Numbered from the stretch's first letter, positions 36,601-42,744 are shown. The stretch: DNA of 64,000 bases from Phymorhynchus buccinoides (GCA_017654935.2 CM065690.1:4400430-4464429); one strand, 5' to 3'. Numbers and translations: made by a program. The notes: generated from the letters alone by a model not told the origin.

Positions 36601-39600
36601 CTTCGGTATCTGAGACTAGCTTTTTTCCTCAAAGTTATTGAAATAAACAGACCTGTTCAGAACTTCTTAGAGGAATGTCCATTACTCATCACAAAGCGAA
36701 AGCAGACACAATGTTCAAATCATCATCACAGGCCACCAATGGCAACATGGTTTACAAACACCCAATCTGCCTTGAGAATCAGTGGGGGGGTTTTTCGAAA
36801 AGAATGCGTTATTCTAAGAAAAACGTACTTTCAGTTTGCAGTTAAAAAAACGGTTTACAGCAACTCGAACCGGTTTTTCGAACCGCGAAAGTTTAGCACC
36901 AGTTTTTCGGTTCAAACCGGTTTCCCCCCCCACCTCTATTAATCCGTGATAATTTCAGCTAATCAGGAAATCAAAATGTCAATCACAAAAGTTGCCTGTT
37001 TCTTCGTGCAGTGTACTTTTTAAAATAACATTTCATGCCGAGGCTAGCTAAAACAAAAGTTGGTGCAGGGATTAAGTAAGTACAGTGGAACCTCCCTTTT
37101 AAGACTCCCTCCCATAGAAGACCTACTTTTCTGAGACATTGCCCTTCTTTGTAAGTATTAAAATCACCTCCCTTATAAGACCCCTCCCTTATAAGACCCC
37201 ATTTGGGATGAAAAGGTCTTATAAGGGAGGTTCCACTGTACTAGCATTTGACTGGAGAGAAAAAAAACCAGACAAAACCCAAACCTCACCCAATATATCC
37301 TAGTTATAATATCTTGTTGGAGTCTAGATTTTTGTTAATAGGCCTGTTCAGAACTTCTTAGAGGAATGTCAGTTATTATTCATCACAAAGCAAAAGCAGA
37401 CACAATGTCTAAATCATCATCACAGGCCATCTATCTATATTCTATGGCAAAAATGATATATTTGAATCAAACTATTTATTGATTTAACCCTTTCACCGCC
37501 AACGTCGCATTTATGCACCACAATGGTTTAACCCTTTCACCGCCAATGTCGCATTTATGCACCACAATGCTTTAACACCCATGTCACTAAAAGGCATCAA
37601 ATCAGGGCCTGTTATTCAAACTCTATTTTCTTAATTTTGGGAGGTAAGAATAGGCCTAATGTTATACATATTCAAGATGAACAACCAAAACGCAACACTG
37701 TTCATTGCAAGCAAGCTTTCGTGTTTATTAAACACTTCCTCAGTGCTATATATATATACAAAGGAATCCCCAATACTGCAGATGGATTTTGTTCTCTACC
37801 CAGGTACATTTAATTGAAATTTTTGGCTGAAATATGGCTGGCAGTGAAAGGGTTAAAATAGCATTTCAATCTTCATGCCTAAGCTAGCTAAAAGTAAAGT
37901 TGGTGCATTGTGTACTAGCATTTGGCTGGAGAAAAAACCAGACAAAACCCAAACATCACCCAATATATCCTTGTAATATCTTGTCGGAGTCAGTCTTTTT
38001 TTTAAAAATTTAATAGGCCTGTTCAGAACTTCTTAGAGGAATGTCAGTTATTATTCATCACAAAGCAAATGCAGACACAATGTCTAAATCATCATCACAG
38101 GCCATCTATTATATATGAGACAGTGTTTATTATATATATATATATATATATATAATTTGCTTTGATAAAACTTTTCTGTGTCCAATGTCTGTATTTGTGA
38201 ACCTCAGAAACAAAACCAGTTAACGCTAACTTTGTGTAATGTTCCGTGTTCAACAACAAAAATTGAGATTTTTCTAGCTTCATATATATGTATATTCTAT
38301 GCCAAAAATGATATATTTGGTTCAAACTATTTATTGATTTAACCCTTTTACCACCAATGTCGCATTTATGCACCACAATGCTTTAACACCCATATCACTA
38401 AAAGACATGAAATCAAGGCCTGTTATTCAAAGACCCCATTTTCTTAATTTTGGGAGGTAAGAATAGGCCTAATGTTATACATGTCACAGAGAACTTCCCA
38501 ATATTGCAGGTGGTTTGTTTTTTACTCTAACCAGTTAGGTTTAATGGTATTTTTTGGCTAAAAATGGCTGGCAGCGAAAGGGTTAAGAGTAAAGTTAACA
38601 AACGTTTCATCAAGAGTAAAGTTAACAAACGTTTCATCATGAGTTCAATAATAACATGGTTTAATAAGTCGACGATACCAGATTCATTGTCACACCCACC
38701 ACCACCACCACCACCACCCCAACAGGGGTCGCGCTATCGCATGTTTCTTGCGTATAATCCGTACGGTATTTGACGCGTTTAAAAAATCGCTGATGCATTT
38801 TTAAGGCGTTTACGCGTAATCCGTACGCAAAATGACGTCCGCTCAAAATCGCATCTGAGTCTAGATGGTGAATCAGACATTAGAAGTCCTACGGTCCCTA
38901 CACGTATAGTGGTTCTGCTACACCAAACATTGGAACAGACTATAGAAAAGTGCCACTGCTTTCACAGTTTCAGTACTGCTGTGGGCTCGTGTCGACTTTG
39001 AGGATCGCCGAAAATGACTGGTTGGTGAATAAAAATGCATGTTTTTGTTGCTGGTCTTGTTTTCATTGTTTTTAGCATAGATTTATCATTTTGTTCTTTG
39101 ACGCGATTTTTTGCTTCCCTTACGCATTATTTTGCCGACGTCGCGTAAGCAAAACGCGTTTTCAGAAACACTAGTGCGACCCCTGCCCCAACAACAAAAT
39201 TCACAAAGCATGCCTCCGGCTCTTTATTCATGCAGTGTGCTTTTAATTTAACCCCTTCCCTGCCAGTACCCCGCCTACCACAGGCAATATTGACCTGTAG
39301 TAGGCGGGGTACTGGCAGGGAAGGGGTTAACTTGCCTGTAGTAGGCGGGGTACTGGCAGGGAAGGGGTTAACTTGCCTGTAGTAGGCGGGGTACTGGCAG
39401 GGAAGGGGTTAACTTGCCTGTAGTAGGCGGGGTACTGGCAGGGAAGGGGTTAACTTGCCTGTAGTAGGCGGAGTACTGGCAGGGAAGGGGTTAACTTGCC
39501 TGTAGTAGGCGGGGTACTGGCAGGGAAGGGGTTAACTTGCCTGTAGTAGGCGGGGTACTGGCAGGGAAGGGGTTAAATTAAAATGAATATGCACGGGGGT

Positions 39601-42449
39601 GCAACTACACAAAATGAAAAAACCTGAAAGGCCTCAGTCATGGGGCAATGTCCCCCTGCAGCTGAAGAAAAAATTGATTTATGAAGGTATTTAAGTTTGC
39701 CTTTTCCACAATGTATACAAATGCTTATCTTAAAGTTTTGAAAAATACAGAAGACACAAAGATCTTGTTTGCAGGCATGGTACTGGTAGTGGGGGCAAAG
39801 TGGTTTTCAAGGAAAATGGCCGGGGGTCCAGGGGGCCGACGAAAATTCAATAAATGAGTGAAATTTTCACTGCCATTTCAATGCATTTTTTAAATAATTT
39901 TGTTTCAAACTGTTTCGCGGATTTTCCACGATTCGCGGAGGTCTACCATGCCTGTGTTTGACAAATTTTAAAAAAAGGAAATTCATTGTCTGGCAAAATT
40001 CAAAAACAGGAAATCCTTGTATACCAGGAAAAGTTGCACCCATGAATATGACAACGATCACATGGGTGTTCCTGGGAAATTTCAAAAATCCTGAAAGGGG
40101 CGGCCTCGGCGGAGTGCTGGAGCAGCGCACATACACACACAATGATTTACTGCTCTTTTTTTCACCCCTCTAGAGTAGTGCTGAAGAAGAAATTCTGCTT
40201 TAATAACATTCGTCGACCTGGCGAACGGCCTCTGTTCAGACTCAACACTGTGGGACTGGGAGCACCCAACATTTGAGAGCCGCTGTGGCTCAATTGGCTA
40301 GAGTCGCTAGCTTGTTTAATCTGTCAGTGCGCAGGTTCGAACCCAGCTCCGGTAGCAGTGCGAAAGGCACTTTACTCCTATTTTCCTCACTCAACCCAGG
40401 AGTAAATAGGCACAGGACGTCAGTTTGGGGGAAAGTCCTTCGGGTGAGACTTTTAAAAAACTGAAGTTGAAGTCCCGTGTGCGACCGCACAAGATCTTGC
40501 GCACACGTTAAAGCCGATCCCACTATTTGGTACGAGTAGGCCGTGTGTGCCGGTAGATGGATTACACGAATTCACATAGCACACATCCTGTGCACTATTA
40601 TTAAGAACGACCGAATTAGGTCAAACCGCAGCGATTTTTCCCCGTTGAAACTCCGAACCCCGATTTTGGCCATGTGCCAAACGGTCACTTCCTTTGCTTG
40701 TTTTCATTGGTAGTTATTTTTGGCGCTGACCATCCGAGTTTCTTTCTTTCTGGAAGCAGACACCTACCCGGTCATTCTGGAACGATCTTTTTTTACGCGA
40801 AGACGGCCAATTCATTAGTTAACTATTTCTGAACGGTAACTACTTCAGTACTTGCTTTTTTGAAACAAATGCTTAGTTACATTTAATTACTTTTCTACAA
40901 GTACACCAAATTTGGTGCATCTAGAATAAAACTCAATGCTGCTCAAGGTTTCTTCAAGTCGGGAGGTGCTTAGCGTCGAAGCCTGTCCGACATGTTGTTT
41001 TCTGCCATGTTCATGTTGATAATGCGATCTTGTGAGTTGCACAAAAACTTAGGCCTAATCTGTCTAATGTTTGGGGTTGATGTTGCCCCTTTGAATAAGC
41101 TTTATTTTGGTACCAATGTTTTGTTTATTGGTAAAAAAATAAATAAGTTATGGCTGTTTAGATTCATCCAAACCTTGATACGGTAACCATGATCAACTTT
41201 TTCTTATTATATAGCTCATGTAAAAAAGGCTATCATTTTAAAAAGTCGTAACATTCTCAATTTTTGACCGATTTTGATAATTTAGGTATCATTTTAAAGG
41301 TCTTCTTCTTCTTCTTCGCAGTACATAGCCACAATAAACACACCGATTATCATGCCATGGAACTGGGGAGGTTCATCCACATATGCCGGAAGAAAGTGCC
41401 AGGAGGCCAAAGATTAAAGAAAGAGAGAGGACAGACAAAAGGAAAACGCCTAGCTTGATGGAAATCTGCAGGGGAGGCGGGAGTGGAGAGGGGGGAAGGG
41501 AGGTGGGGCTTTTGCTTGGTTGTTAGAGTGATGACCCCTGAGTGGGGCCACCAGCCGCAGCAGGTGCAGCAGGCGGGTGTACTTTGAGGAACTTCCAGAC
41601 TTCGGCTGTGAAGCTCTCTGGAGTTCTGGCGTTGGCAGGTCGTTCCACTCCTTGATTGTTTGTGGAAAAAAGGAGCTTTGACGGTACTGCGTCCGACACT
41701 GGGGGATGAGGAGCTGTTGTGAATGACCCATACGTTGCTACGTTGCTGCTCCTGTTCACTCACCATGCCATTAAGTATTGGCTATATTCACATTTATGCC
41801 CGTCAACCTGGTCAAGAACGATAATCTGTTGACTGAAAAAGCAATTGCTTTTGTTCTTTTCTGTTACAAATTTTTATCGTTCTTGACCGGGTTGACGGGC
41901 ATAAATGTGAATATAGCCTGAGTATTTTATACAGCTCTTTCCAATTCCAATGACATAAATTTAATTAGGATTTGACCAACCAAAAAAAATATTTTCTAAC
42001 GAGTAACGTCCGTTAGCATAAAATTAATGGTCTCTGGATGAAGACCGGTGAGCGTGGGGCAGGATAAATATCCCCAATTGGAAGAAGAACATGGCGGCTA
42101 TCAGGAAAAACAACAAAATCCAAGTTCCAAACGTAAGTTTAAGGGGTATGAATCTTTGTATTGTCATTGATCACTAGTTTGCATGGTCTGGAGAGCGAAC
42201 ACGTTTTTTGCTGAGCGTGGGACTTTGTTCACACAACCACGTGTTACGCCTGTTACGGTGTTAGCCACGCAATCACGAGCTATTTACCATACAATACAGC
42301 ACTTAGCAAAACTGTCACCCAAAATATACAAACAATTTTACCTTTCCAAGCTTATTCTTCATTATGTCTGCCGCATCTTTGCAGACGTCTTGCAGATAGG
42401 CATAGACAGCCGCTGTAACCCTAGATTTGGAATCGCCTGAAGCATCCAT
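19694..42449 (-). CDS. NOLC1: NOLC1/Nopp140-like nucleolar phosphoprotein gene (7 exons, 3' end missing)
   Basis: Join on the minus strand: 42449-42342, 33506-33454, 31880-31833, 29055-28823, 26983-24229, 22898-22451, 19780-19694. Every junction keeps frame (phases 0, 2, 2, 1, 2, 0), giving 1,244 codons without a stop. Domain order is LisH (residues ~10-55), a long low-complexity region of alternating acidic-serine clusters and basic Lys/Ala/Pro linkers, then the start of the SRP40 C-terminal domain (PFRRV, DNSFEAK). This architecture is specific to Nopp140/NOLC1, a CK2-phosphorylated chaperone that binds box C/D and H/ACA snoRNPs and shuttles between nucleolus and Cajal bodies (established for the family). 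Human NOLC1 is about 700 residues; this one is far longer because the repeat exon has expanded. The terminal exon (the GDWGE...GSYRGG part of SRP40 in known family members) was not found. Assignment is very secure; exon 6 borders are less so. Confidence 0.93.
20122..21585. repeat. 45-bp minisatellite, about 32 copies (intron 6)
   Basis: Unit GGCATTGTCGCTGATGGGAC + TGGTTTTGATACCACTTGTT + run of G. Most units are 45 bp (15 codons; minus frame [15 protein letters not shown]), some 44 bp. Two unit types differ at GTCGCTGATG/GTCATTGATG and at CTTGTTC/CTTGTTT. The 44-bp units shift the frame, and flanking NOLC1 exons join without it, so it is read as intronic. Confidence 0.9.
21929..22040. repeat. 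(CA)n with ATATA spacers
   Basis: Three units of CACACACACAATACACACAC + CATATA in intron 6. Confidence 0.9.
22451..22898 (-). CDS. NOLC1: NOLC1 exon 6: Asp/Asn-rich exon with 114-bp internal repeat
   Basis: 448 bp, open from acceptor ttctgactttcaaag to donor CAG|gtgaac, phase 2 in and 0 out, fitting exons 5 and 7. It reads [15 protein letters not shown], then [18 protein letters not shown] blocks separated by Asp/Asn runs, and ends ...[11 protein letters not shown]. Two perfect 114-bp units (22612-22725, 22726-22839) are followed by a third partial one. Each APVKV block has its own possible acceptor (tttcag|A), so the (GAT)n stretches could be short introns rather than coding; phase does not decide this alone. 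Borders at the 3' end are firm, the 5' border is moderate. Confidence 0.68.
22905..23470 (-). repeat. (GAT)n-rich intron 5 with possible mini-exons
   Basis: Mostly GAT/AAT triplets. Three spots preceded by AG show Nopp140-like or exon-6-like sequence ([11 protein letters not shown] near 23,159; AGCACAAATGAAG near 23,323; AGCCCAAATGAAT near 23,446). Phase 2 in / phase 2 out exons are possible but donors are weak. Could be decayed exon duplicates. Confidence 0.4.
23480..23624. mobile_element. Mariner-type MITE, copy a (intron 5)
   Basis: Ends CAGTGGAACCTCCCTTATAA / TTATAAGGGAGGATCCACTG, flanked by TA on both sides. Inner motif TCTGAGACATTGCCCTTCTT. TA duplication and CAGT termini suggest Tc1/mariner mobilisation. 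Confidence 0.8.
23655..23940 (+). mobile_element. tRNA-derived SINE, family 1
   Basis: Head GTGGCACAGTGGTA (A-box-like) and GAGTTCGAACCAGGGT (B box), then a conserved body with TCTTTCGGATGAGACGAT and GAGGTCCCGTGTGC. Not a functional tRNA: no closing acceptor stem. Other copies: 46040-46205 (-), 48748-48910 (+), 16100-16390 (-, noisy), 9800-10010 (-, noisy). Confidence 0.75.
24229..26983 (-). CDS. NOLC1: NOLC1 exon 5: giant repeat exon (~918 codons)
   Basis: 2,755 bp open on the minus strand, acceptor ctgtgcgcag, donor gtaagt, phase 1 in and phase 2 out. It opens [21 protein letters not shown], then about 18 units of the form [18 protein letters not shown] + basic AK(P)xxKSPT(V/AA), 34-40 residues each, then more diverged clusters ([40 protein letters not shown]). 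Six neighbouring units at about 25,020-25,630 are near-identical 102-bp copies, so expansion is recent. The acidic blocks are dense CK2 sites; the linkers carry SP/TP sites. The opposite strand is also open by repeat composition only. Confidence 0.95.
27054..27260. mobile_element. MITE (AGGGCTC ends), intron 4
   Basis: AGGGCTCCCAATCGTCCCGC ... CCCAAATGGGGGTCCCTGAC; about 70 bp upstream of NOLC1 exon 5 on the gene strand. Missing its far end. Opposite copy at 35974-36190. Confidence 0.65.
27790..28165 (+). mobile_element. SINE family 2 copy with embedded (GT)n (intron 4)
   Basis: Shares GTCGAACCCAGCTCC, CTTCGGATGAGATC and CACAAGATCTTGCGCACACG with the copy at 40,276, then CTCTCCTGGTGGGAGAAACCC. 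A (GT)n run has expanded just before the B box. Confidence 0.65.
28176..28372. mobile_element. piggyBac-type (TTAA) MITE, truncated
   Basis: TTAACCCTTTCACCGCCAAT head; runs into a second, opposite copy at 28,372. The family is about 245 bp with TTAA at both ends. Confidence 0.7.
28372..28615. mobile_element. piggyBac-type (TTAA) MITE
   Basis: TTAACCCTTTCAACGCCAGG ... GGCGATGAAAGGGTT, head to tail with the truncated neighbour. Confidence 0.75.
28823..29055 (-). CDS. NOLC1: NOLC1 exon 4: two acidic-serine clusters with basic linkers
   Basis: 233 bp, acceptor tgtcactcag, donor gtgaag. It reads [17 protein letters not shown], a basic stretch, [14 protein letters not shown], then AGKKKKMAS and [10 protein letters not shown]. 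These are SD/SE-rich CK2-type sites alternating with Lys-rich SPTK-type linkers, the Nopp140 repeat grammar. Phase 2 in, phase 1 out, completing GTG (Val) with exon 5. A piggyBac-type MITE tail (28,775-28,806) ends only about 17 bp past the donor. Confidence 0.9.
29250..29800. repeat. Large imperfect inverted repeat (intron 3)
   Basis: GGTGGACCCTGACGGATTAG (29,250) pairs with TCATCCGTCAGGGTCCACCT (29,767), and TTTGCTCTGGTTTCC with GGAAACCAGAGCAAAG, around a 250-bp T-rich loop. Likely a MITE or foldback element. Confidence 0.6.
29889..30547 (-). mobile_element. hAT-like element with zinc-finger ORF (intron 3)
   Basis: About 660 bp bounded by the inverted repeats CAGACCTGCCTACT / AGTAGGCAGGTCTG. 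Trimming one base from each end leaves 8-bp flanks GGGTAAGC and GGGTAAGG, a near-perfect hAT-size target duplication. GTAGC motifs cluster at both subterminal regions. No transposase catalytic domain fits, so it is non-autonomous. Confidence 0.65.
29932..30303 (-). CDS. 123-aa zinc-finger-like protein inside hAT-like element
   Basis: Start chosen at [12 protein letters not shown] (30303); an upstream in-frame ATG exists but lacks protein-like composition. Residues 1-40 are Ser/Asp then Lys/Arg-rich (TRKRKSS, SSKKKP), NLS-like. Residues about 60-95 hold RCEPC and [11 protein letters not shown]...DDCRQHV...AKH, resembling the BED/hAT-associated C-x2-C...H-x-H finger with the DFSV-HGG core common in invertebrate transposon proteins; the first Cys of the canonical pair before DFSV appears to be Arg. 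It lies wholly within the inverted-repeat element and antisense to nothing known. The Ser-rich start resembles NOLC1 but its splice phase is not needed there. Function unknown; transposon origin likely. Confidence 0.5.
   Translation of the reverse strand: MADSSSSSDSGDVSNKEKRTQTRKRKSSGTPSSKKKPACRTSFQNGLHGGVALHRQKLTRCEPCSLQRNLCHADFSVNHGCRDDCRQHVQSAKHKQCVSAQEENKLIAVVCGCYRKICHATEN
30971..31180. mobile_element. hAT-like MITE (CAGTGATGT ends)
   Basis: GCAGTGATGTC ... ACATCACTGC inverted ends; the inside repeats CATTGACCTATT and CATTGTCCTATT. Confidence 0.6.
31432..31677. mobile_element. piggyBac-type (TTAA) MITE (intron 3)
   Basis: TTAACCCTTTCGCCGCCTGA ... GGAGGTGAAAGGGTTAA, complete; its end lies about 155 bp from NOLC1 exon 3. 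Confidence 0.78.
31833..31880 (-). CDS. NOLC1: NOLC1 exon 3: linker into first serine cluster
   Basis: 48 bp with acceptor ctccaaacag and donor gtgagc. The leading A completes the Lys codon of exon 2, then [15 protein letters not shown]. It starts the first acidic-serine block, as expected directly after LisH. Phase 2 in, phase 2 out. Confidence 0.87.
32103..32724. mobile_element. MITE with ACCGTA / TACGGT ends (intron 2)
   Basis: Starts TACCGTACTTTTCGGCTCAT and ends TATAGTCCGAAAATTACGGT. GGCGCCCTCGTTTAT occurs near both ends. No transposase visible in the interior. Confidence 0.65.
32823..32965. repeat. 35-bp tandem repeat, 4 copies
   Basis: Unit GAAGCGTCAAAGTGTATACG + TCGGTGGCAATTACT, in intron 2. 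Confidence 0.8.
33001..33145. mobile_element. Palindromic MITE
   Basis: Almost entirely one hairpin: AGGGCCAGC ... CTAAAATCGTACGACT ... AGTCGTACGATTTTAG ... GCTGGCCCT. The centre pairs GGATCACG with CGTGATCG. Confidence 0.75.
33171..33390. mobile_element. Second TTAA-flanked MITE family
   Basis: TTAACCCCTTGAGTTGACTG / CAGTCAATGGGGTTAA inverted ends, TTAA target. Lies immediately downstream of NOLC1 exon 2 on the gene strand. Confidence 0.65.
33454..33506 (-). CDS. NOLC1: NOLC1 exon 2: second half of LisH domain
   Basis: 53 bp between a (CA)n-derived acceptor (gtgttacag) and a consensus donor (gtaagt). It reads [17 protein letters not shown] plus two bases. Joined to exon 3 it gives FQHWQKSA, aligned with the FWLKSA that closes LisH in vertebrate NOLC1. 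Phase 0 in, phase 2 out. The acceptor tract is an expanded CA microsatellite, so its length may affect splicing. Confidence 0.88.
33513..33632. repeat. (CA)n with ATGCATCAG spacers, at exon 2 acceptor
   Basis: Three higher-order units (CA)n-TGCATCAG. On the gene strand it forms the (TG)n tract directly before the exon 2 acceptor. Confidence 0.9.
33672..33759. mobile_element. Mariner-type MITE, half copy
   Basis: Only the AAGAAGGGCAATGTCTCGGA half to the terminal GGTTCCACTG with TA is present, directly beside the CA-rich acceptor of NOLC1 exon 2. Confidence 0.7.
33772..34084. mobile_element. ACCGTA-type MITE interrupted by mariner-type MITE
   Basis: Left half TACCGTATTTTTCGGACTAT, right half GCGCCTTACAGTCCGAAAC, split by the insertion at 33839-34000. 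Confidence 0.7.
33839..34000. mobile_element. Mariner-type MITE nested in another MITE
   Basis: Full copy with TA on both sides, inserted into the ACCGTA element at 33772-34084, whose two halves flank it. Confidence 0.8.
34185..34426. mobile_element. MITE with CTTAAAGACCCACCA ends
   Basis: Ends TTAAAGACCCACCAGATCAC / GTGTGTCAGTGTGTCTTTAA, with an inner inverted pair around ACAAATGTCCCCAA / TTGGGGACATTTGT. Opposite-oriented copy at 45069-45310. Confidence 0.65.
34452..34533 (-). ncRNA. SNORD61-like: Box C/D snoRNA, SNORD61-like, copy 1 (intron 1)
   Basis: 82 nt. Stem AGCCTG/CAGGCT, box C TGATGA, C' CTGATGAA, guide CCTCTAAGAAGTT, box D CTGA directly before the stem. The stem differs from copies 2, 4 and 5 by a compensatory A-U for G-C pair, which supports selection on RNA structure. 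The guide pairs with 18S rRNA AACUUCUUAGAGG. Sense to NOLC1. Confidence 0.85.
34815..34838 (+). ncRNA. Degenerate hammerhead-like core
   Basis: TTGATAAAGGCGCATTCGCC then GAAA: a CUGAUGA-like box with two changes, 4-bp GGCG/CGCC stem and GAAA. Probably an inactive relic of the same class of element. Inverted copy near 62,250. Confidence 0.3.
35651..35738 (-). ncRNA. SNORD61-like: Box C/D snoRNA, SNORD61-like, copy 2 (intron 1)
   Basis: 88 nt. Stem GGCCTG/CAGGCC, box C TGATGA, C' TGTGATGAA, guide CCTCTAAGAAGTT, box D CTGA. The variable part between C and C' differs from copies 4 and 5, while the guide and boxes are unchanged. It is exactly duplicated in the right arm at 61272-61359. Confidence 0.88.
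35974..36190. mobile_element. MITE (AGGGCTC/GAGCCCT ends), intron 1
   Basis: Complete copy of the element at 27,054, inverted, between snoRNA copies 2 and 3. Right-arm copy at about 60,808-61,030. Confidence 0.7.
36351..36597. mobile_element. piggyBac-type (TTAA) MITE (intron 1)
   Basis: TTAACCCTTTCAACGCCAGC ... GGCGATGAAAGGGTTAA, complete. Lies just before snoRNA copy 3 on the plus strand. Confidence 0.78.
36650..36734 (-). ncRNA. SNORD61-like: Box C/D snoRNA, SNORD61-like, copy 3 (intron 1)
   Basis: 85 nt. Stem GGCCTG/CAGGTC (one G-U wobble instead of G-C, pairing kept), box C TGATGA, C' TGTGATGAG, guide CCTCTAAGAAGTT, box D CTGA. Same strand as the host gene. Confidence 0.85.
37083..37238. 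mobile_element. Mariner-type MITE, full copy (intron 1)
   Basis: CAGTGGAACCTCCCTTTTAA ... GGAGGTTCCACTG with flanking TA. Lies between snoRNA copies 3 and 4. Noisy inverse at about 59,099-59,290. Confidence 0.8.
37341..37428 (-). ncRNA. SNORD61-like: Box C/D snoRNA, SNORD61-like, copy 4 (intron 1)
   Basis: 88 nt. Stem GGCCTG/CAGGCC, boxes C TGATGA, C' TGTGATGAA, D CTGA and guide CCTCTAAGAAGTT all intact. Its 3' flank (ending tttgttaata on the plus strand) is shared with copies 2 and 5, showing block duplication. Differs from copy 5 by one internal base. Confidence 0.87.
37484..37856. mobile_element. piggyBac-type (TTAA) MITE with duplicated head and insertion
   Basis: The head TTAACCCTTTCACCGCC occurs at 37,484 and again at 37,528; the tail is GGCAGTGAAAGGGTTAA. 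An insertion at about 37,670-37,765 carries a hammerhead-like core. Confidence 0.7.
37717..37743 (-). ncRNA. Hammerhead-ribozyme-like core
   Basis: Minus strand gives CUGAGGA, then helix II GUGUUU-AAU-AAACAC, then GAAA: the conserved CUGANGA/stem/GAAA core with a perfect 6-bp stem. Such motifs mark Penelope-like retroelement terminal repeats. Helices I and III and the cleavage triplet were not proven. Confidence 0.45.
38016..38103 (-). ncRNA. SNORD61-like: Box C/D snoRNA, SNORD61-like, copy 5 (intron 1)
   Basis: 88 nt. All elements as in copy 4. This is the most 5' copy relative to NOLC1 transcription, about 4.2 kb into intron 1. The inverted copy at 58009-58111 has an insertion that breaks the C' box. 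Confidence 0.87.
38339..38586. mobile_element. piggyBac-type (TTAA) MITE (intron 1)
   Basis: TTAACCCTTTTACCACCAAT ... GGCAGCGAAAGGGTTAA, complete. A 30-bp tandem pair (AGTAAAGTTAACAAACGTTT) follows. Confidence 0.75.
38723..39185. mobile_element. MITE with CAGGGGTCGCGCTA / TAGTGCGACCCCTG ends
   Basis: 14-bp inverted ends (one mismatch), flanked by CCCCAA on both sides, which may be the target duplication. Several TTACGC / GCGTAA motifs lie inside. Confidence 0.65.
39249..39578. repeat. 41-bp minisatellite grown from a TTAA hairpin element
   Basis: One inverted unit (TTAACCCCTTCCCTGCCAGT...) faces seven direct units of GGCGGGGTACTGGCAGGGAAGGGGTTAACTTGCCTGTAGTA type. The outermost pair forms a near-perfect hairpin. 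Noisy right-arm copy at about 56,300-56,812. Confidence 0.85.
39595..40180 (+). mobile_element. Dispersed retroelement-like repeat
   Basis: CTACACAAAATGAAAAAACC, ACAAAGATCTTGTTTGCAGG and GGGGCGGCCTCGGCGG recur in noisy form at 16,530-16,745 and 13,860-13,995. No ORF of its own is convincing. Confidence 0.5.
40276..40595 (+). mobile_element. tRNA-derived SINE, family 2
   Basis: Head GCCGCTGTGGCTCAATTGGC (A box) and CAGGTTCGAACCCAGCTCC (B box), body with TCCTTCGGGTGAGACTTTTA, GCACAAGATCTTGCGCACAC and TTAAAGCC. Second copy at 27,790-28,165; inverted noisy right-arm copy at 55,165-55,530. Confidence 0.75.
41440..41765 (-). pseudogene. Non-LTR retrotransposon C-terminal relic
   Basis: Minus frames carry [20 protein letters not shown] followed by DLPTPELQ, the FFPxTIxxWNxLP signature at the very end of many LINE ORF2 proteins. 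Frames are broken. The inverted copy is at about 53,760-54,290. Confidence 0.65.
41780..41918. mobile_element. Hairpin MITE (GGCTATATTCAC ends)
   Basis: About 47-bp arms (GGCTATATTCACATTTATGC... / ...GCATAAATGTGAATATAGCC) around a 45-bp loop. Right-arm copy at about 53,610-53,755. Confidence 0.75.
42342..42449 (-). CDS. NOLC1: NOLC1 exon 1: start codon and first half of LisH domain
   Basis: ATG at 42449 opens 36 codons ([11 protein letters not shown]...) ending AAG|gtaaaa at 42342, phase 0. Residues [13 protein letters not shown] and the following Ala/Ile/Met positions fit an amphipathic LisH helix pair, as at the N-terminus of vertebrate NOLC1. The ATG is the first in frame after a GC-rich leader with no upstream ATG in the preceding 40 nt of this frame. 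A 114-bp inverted, frameshifted copy lies at 53016-53129. Confidence 0.88.
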
Positions 42450-42736
<287 letters not shown>

Positions 42737-42744
42737 GAGATAGG

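Larger units (their letters stand above)
34440..39250. repeat. Tandem block duplication carrying one snoRNA per block
   Basis: Blocks of about 0.7-1.2 kb recur. Each has a snoRNA followed on the plus strand by CAGGCCATC, an AAAATGATATATTTG-type segment in some, a TTAA MITE in some, and a GCAGTGTACTTTTAAAA / GCTAGCTAAAA segment (about 36,230, 37,010, 37,860), then CTTGTTGGAGTC before the next snoRNA. Decay differs between blocks while snoRNA boxes are kept. Confidence 0.65.

Noticed and set aside
34452..38103. Reading the snoRNA units as short MITEs with AGGCCTGT/ACAGGCC ends
   Set aside because: No target duplications, boxes C, C' and D in exact snoRNA positions, rRNA-complementary guide, and all copies share one orientation with the host gene.
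40276..40350. tRNA gene with B box GGTTCGAACCC
   Set aside because: Same reasoning: head of SINE family 2, anticodon arm does not fold well.
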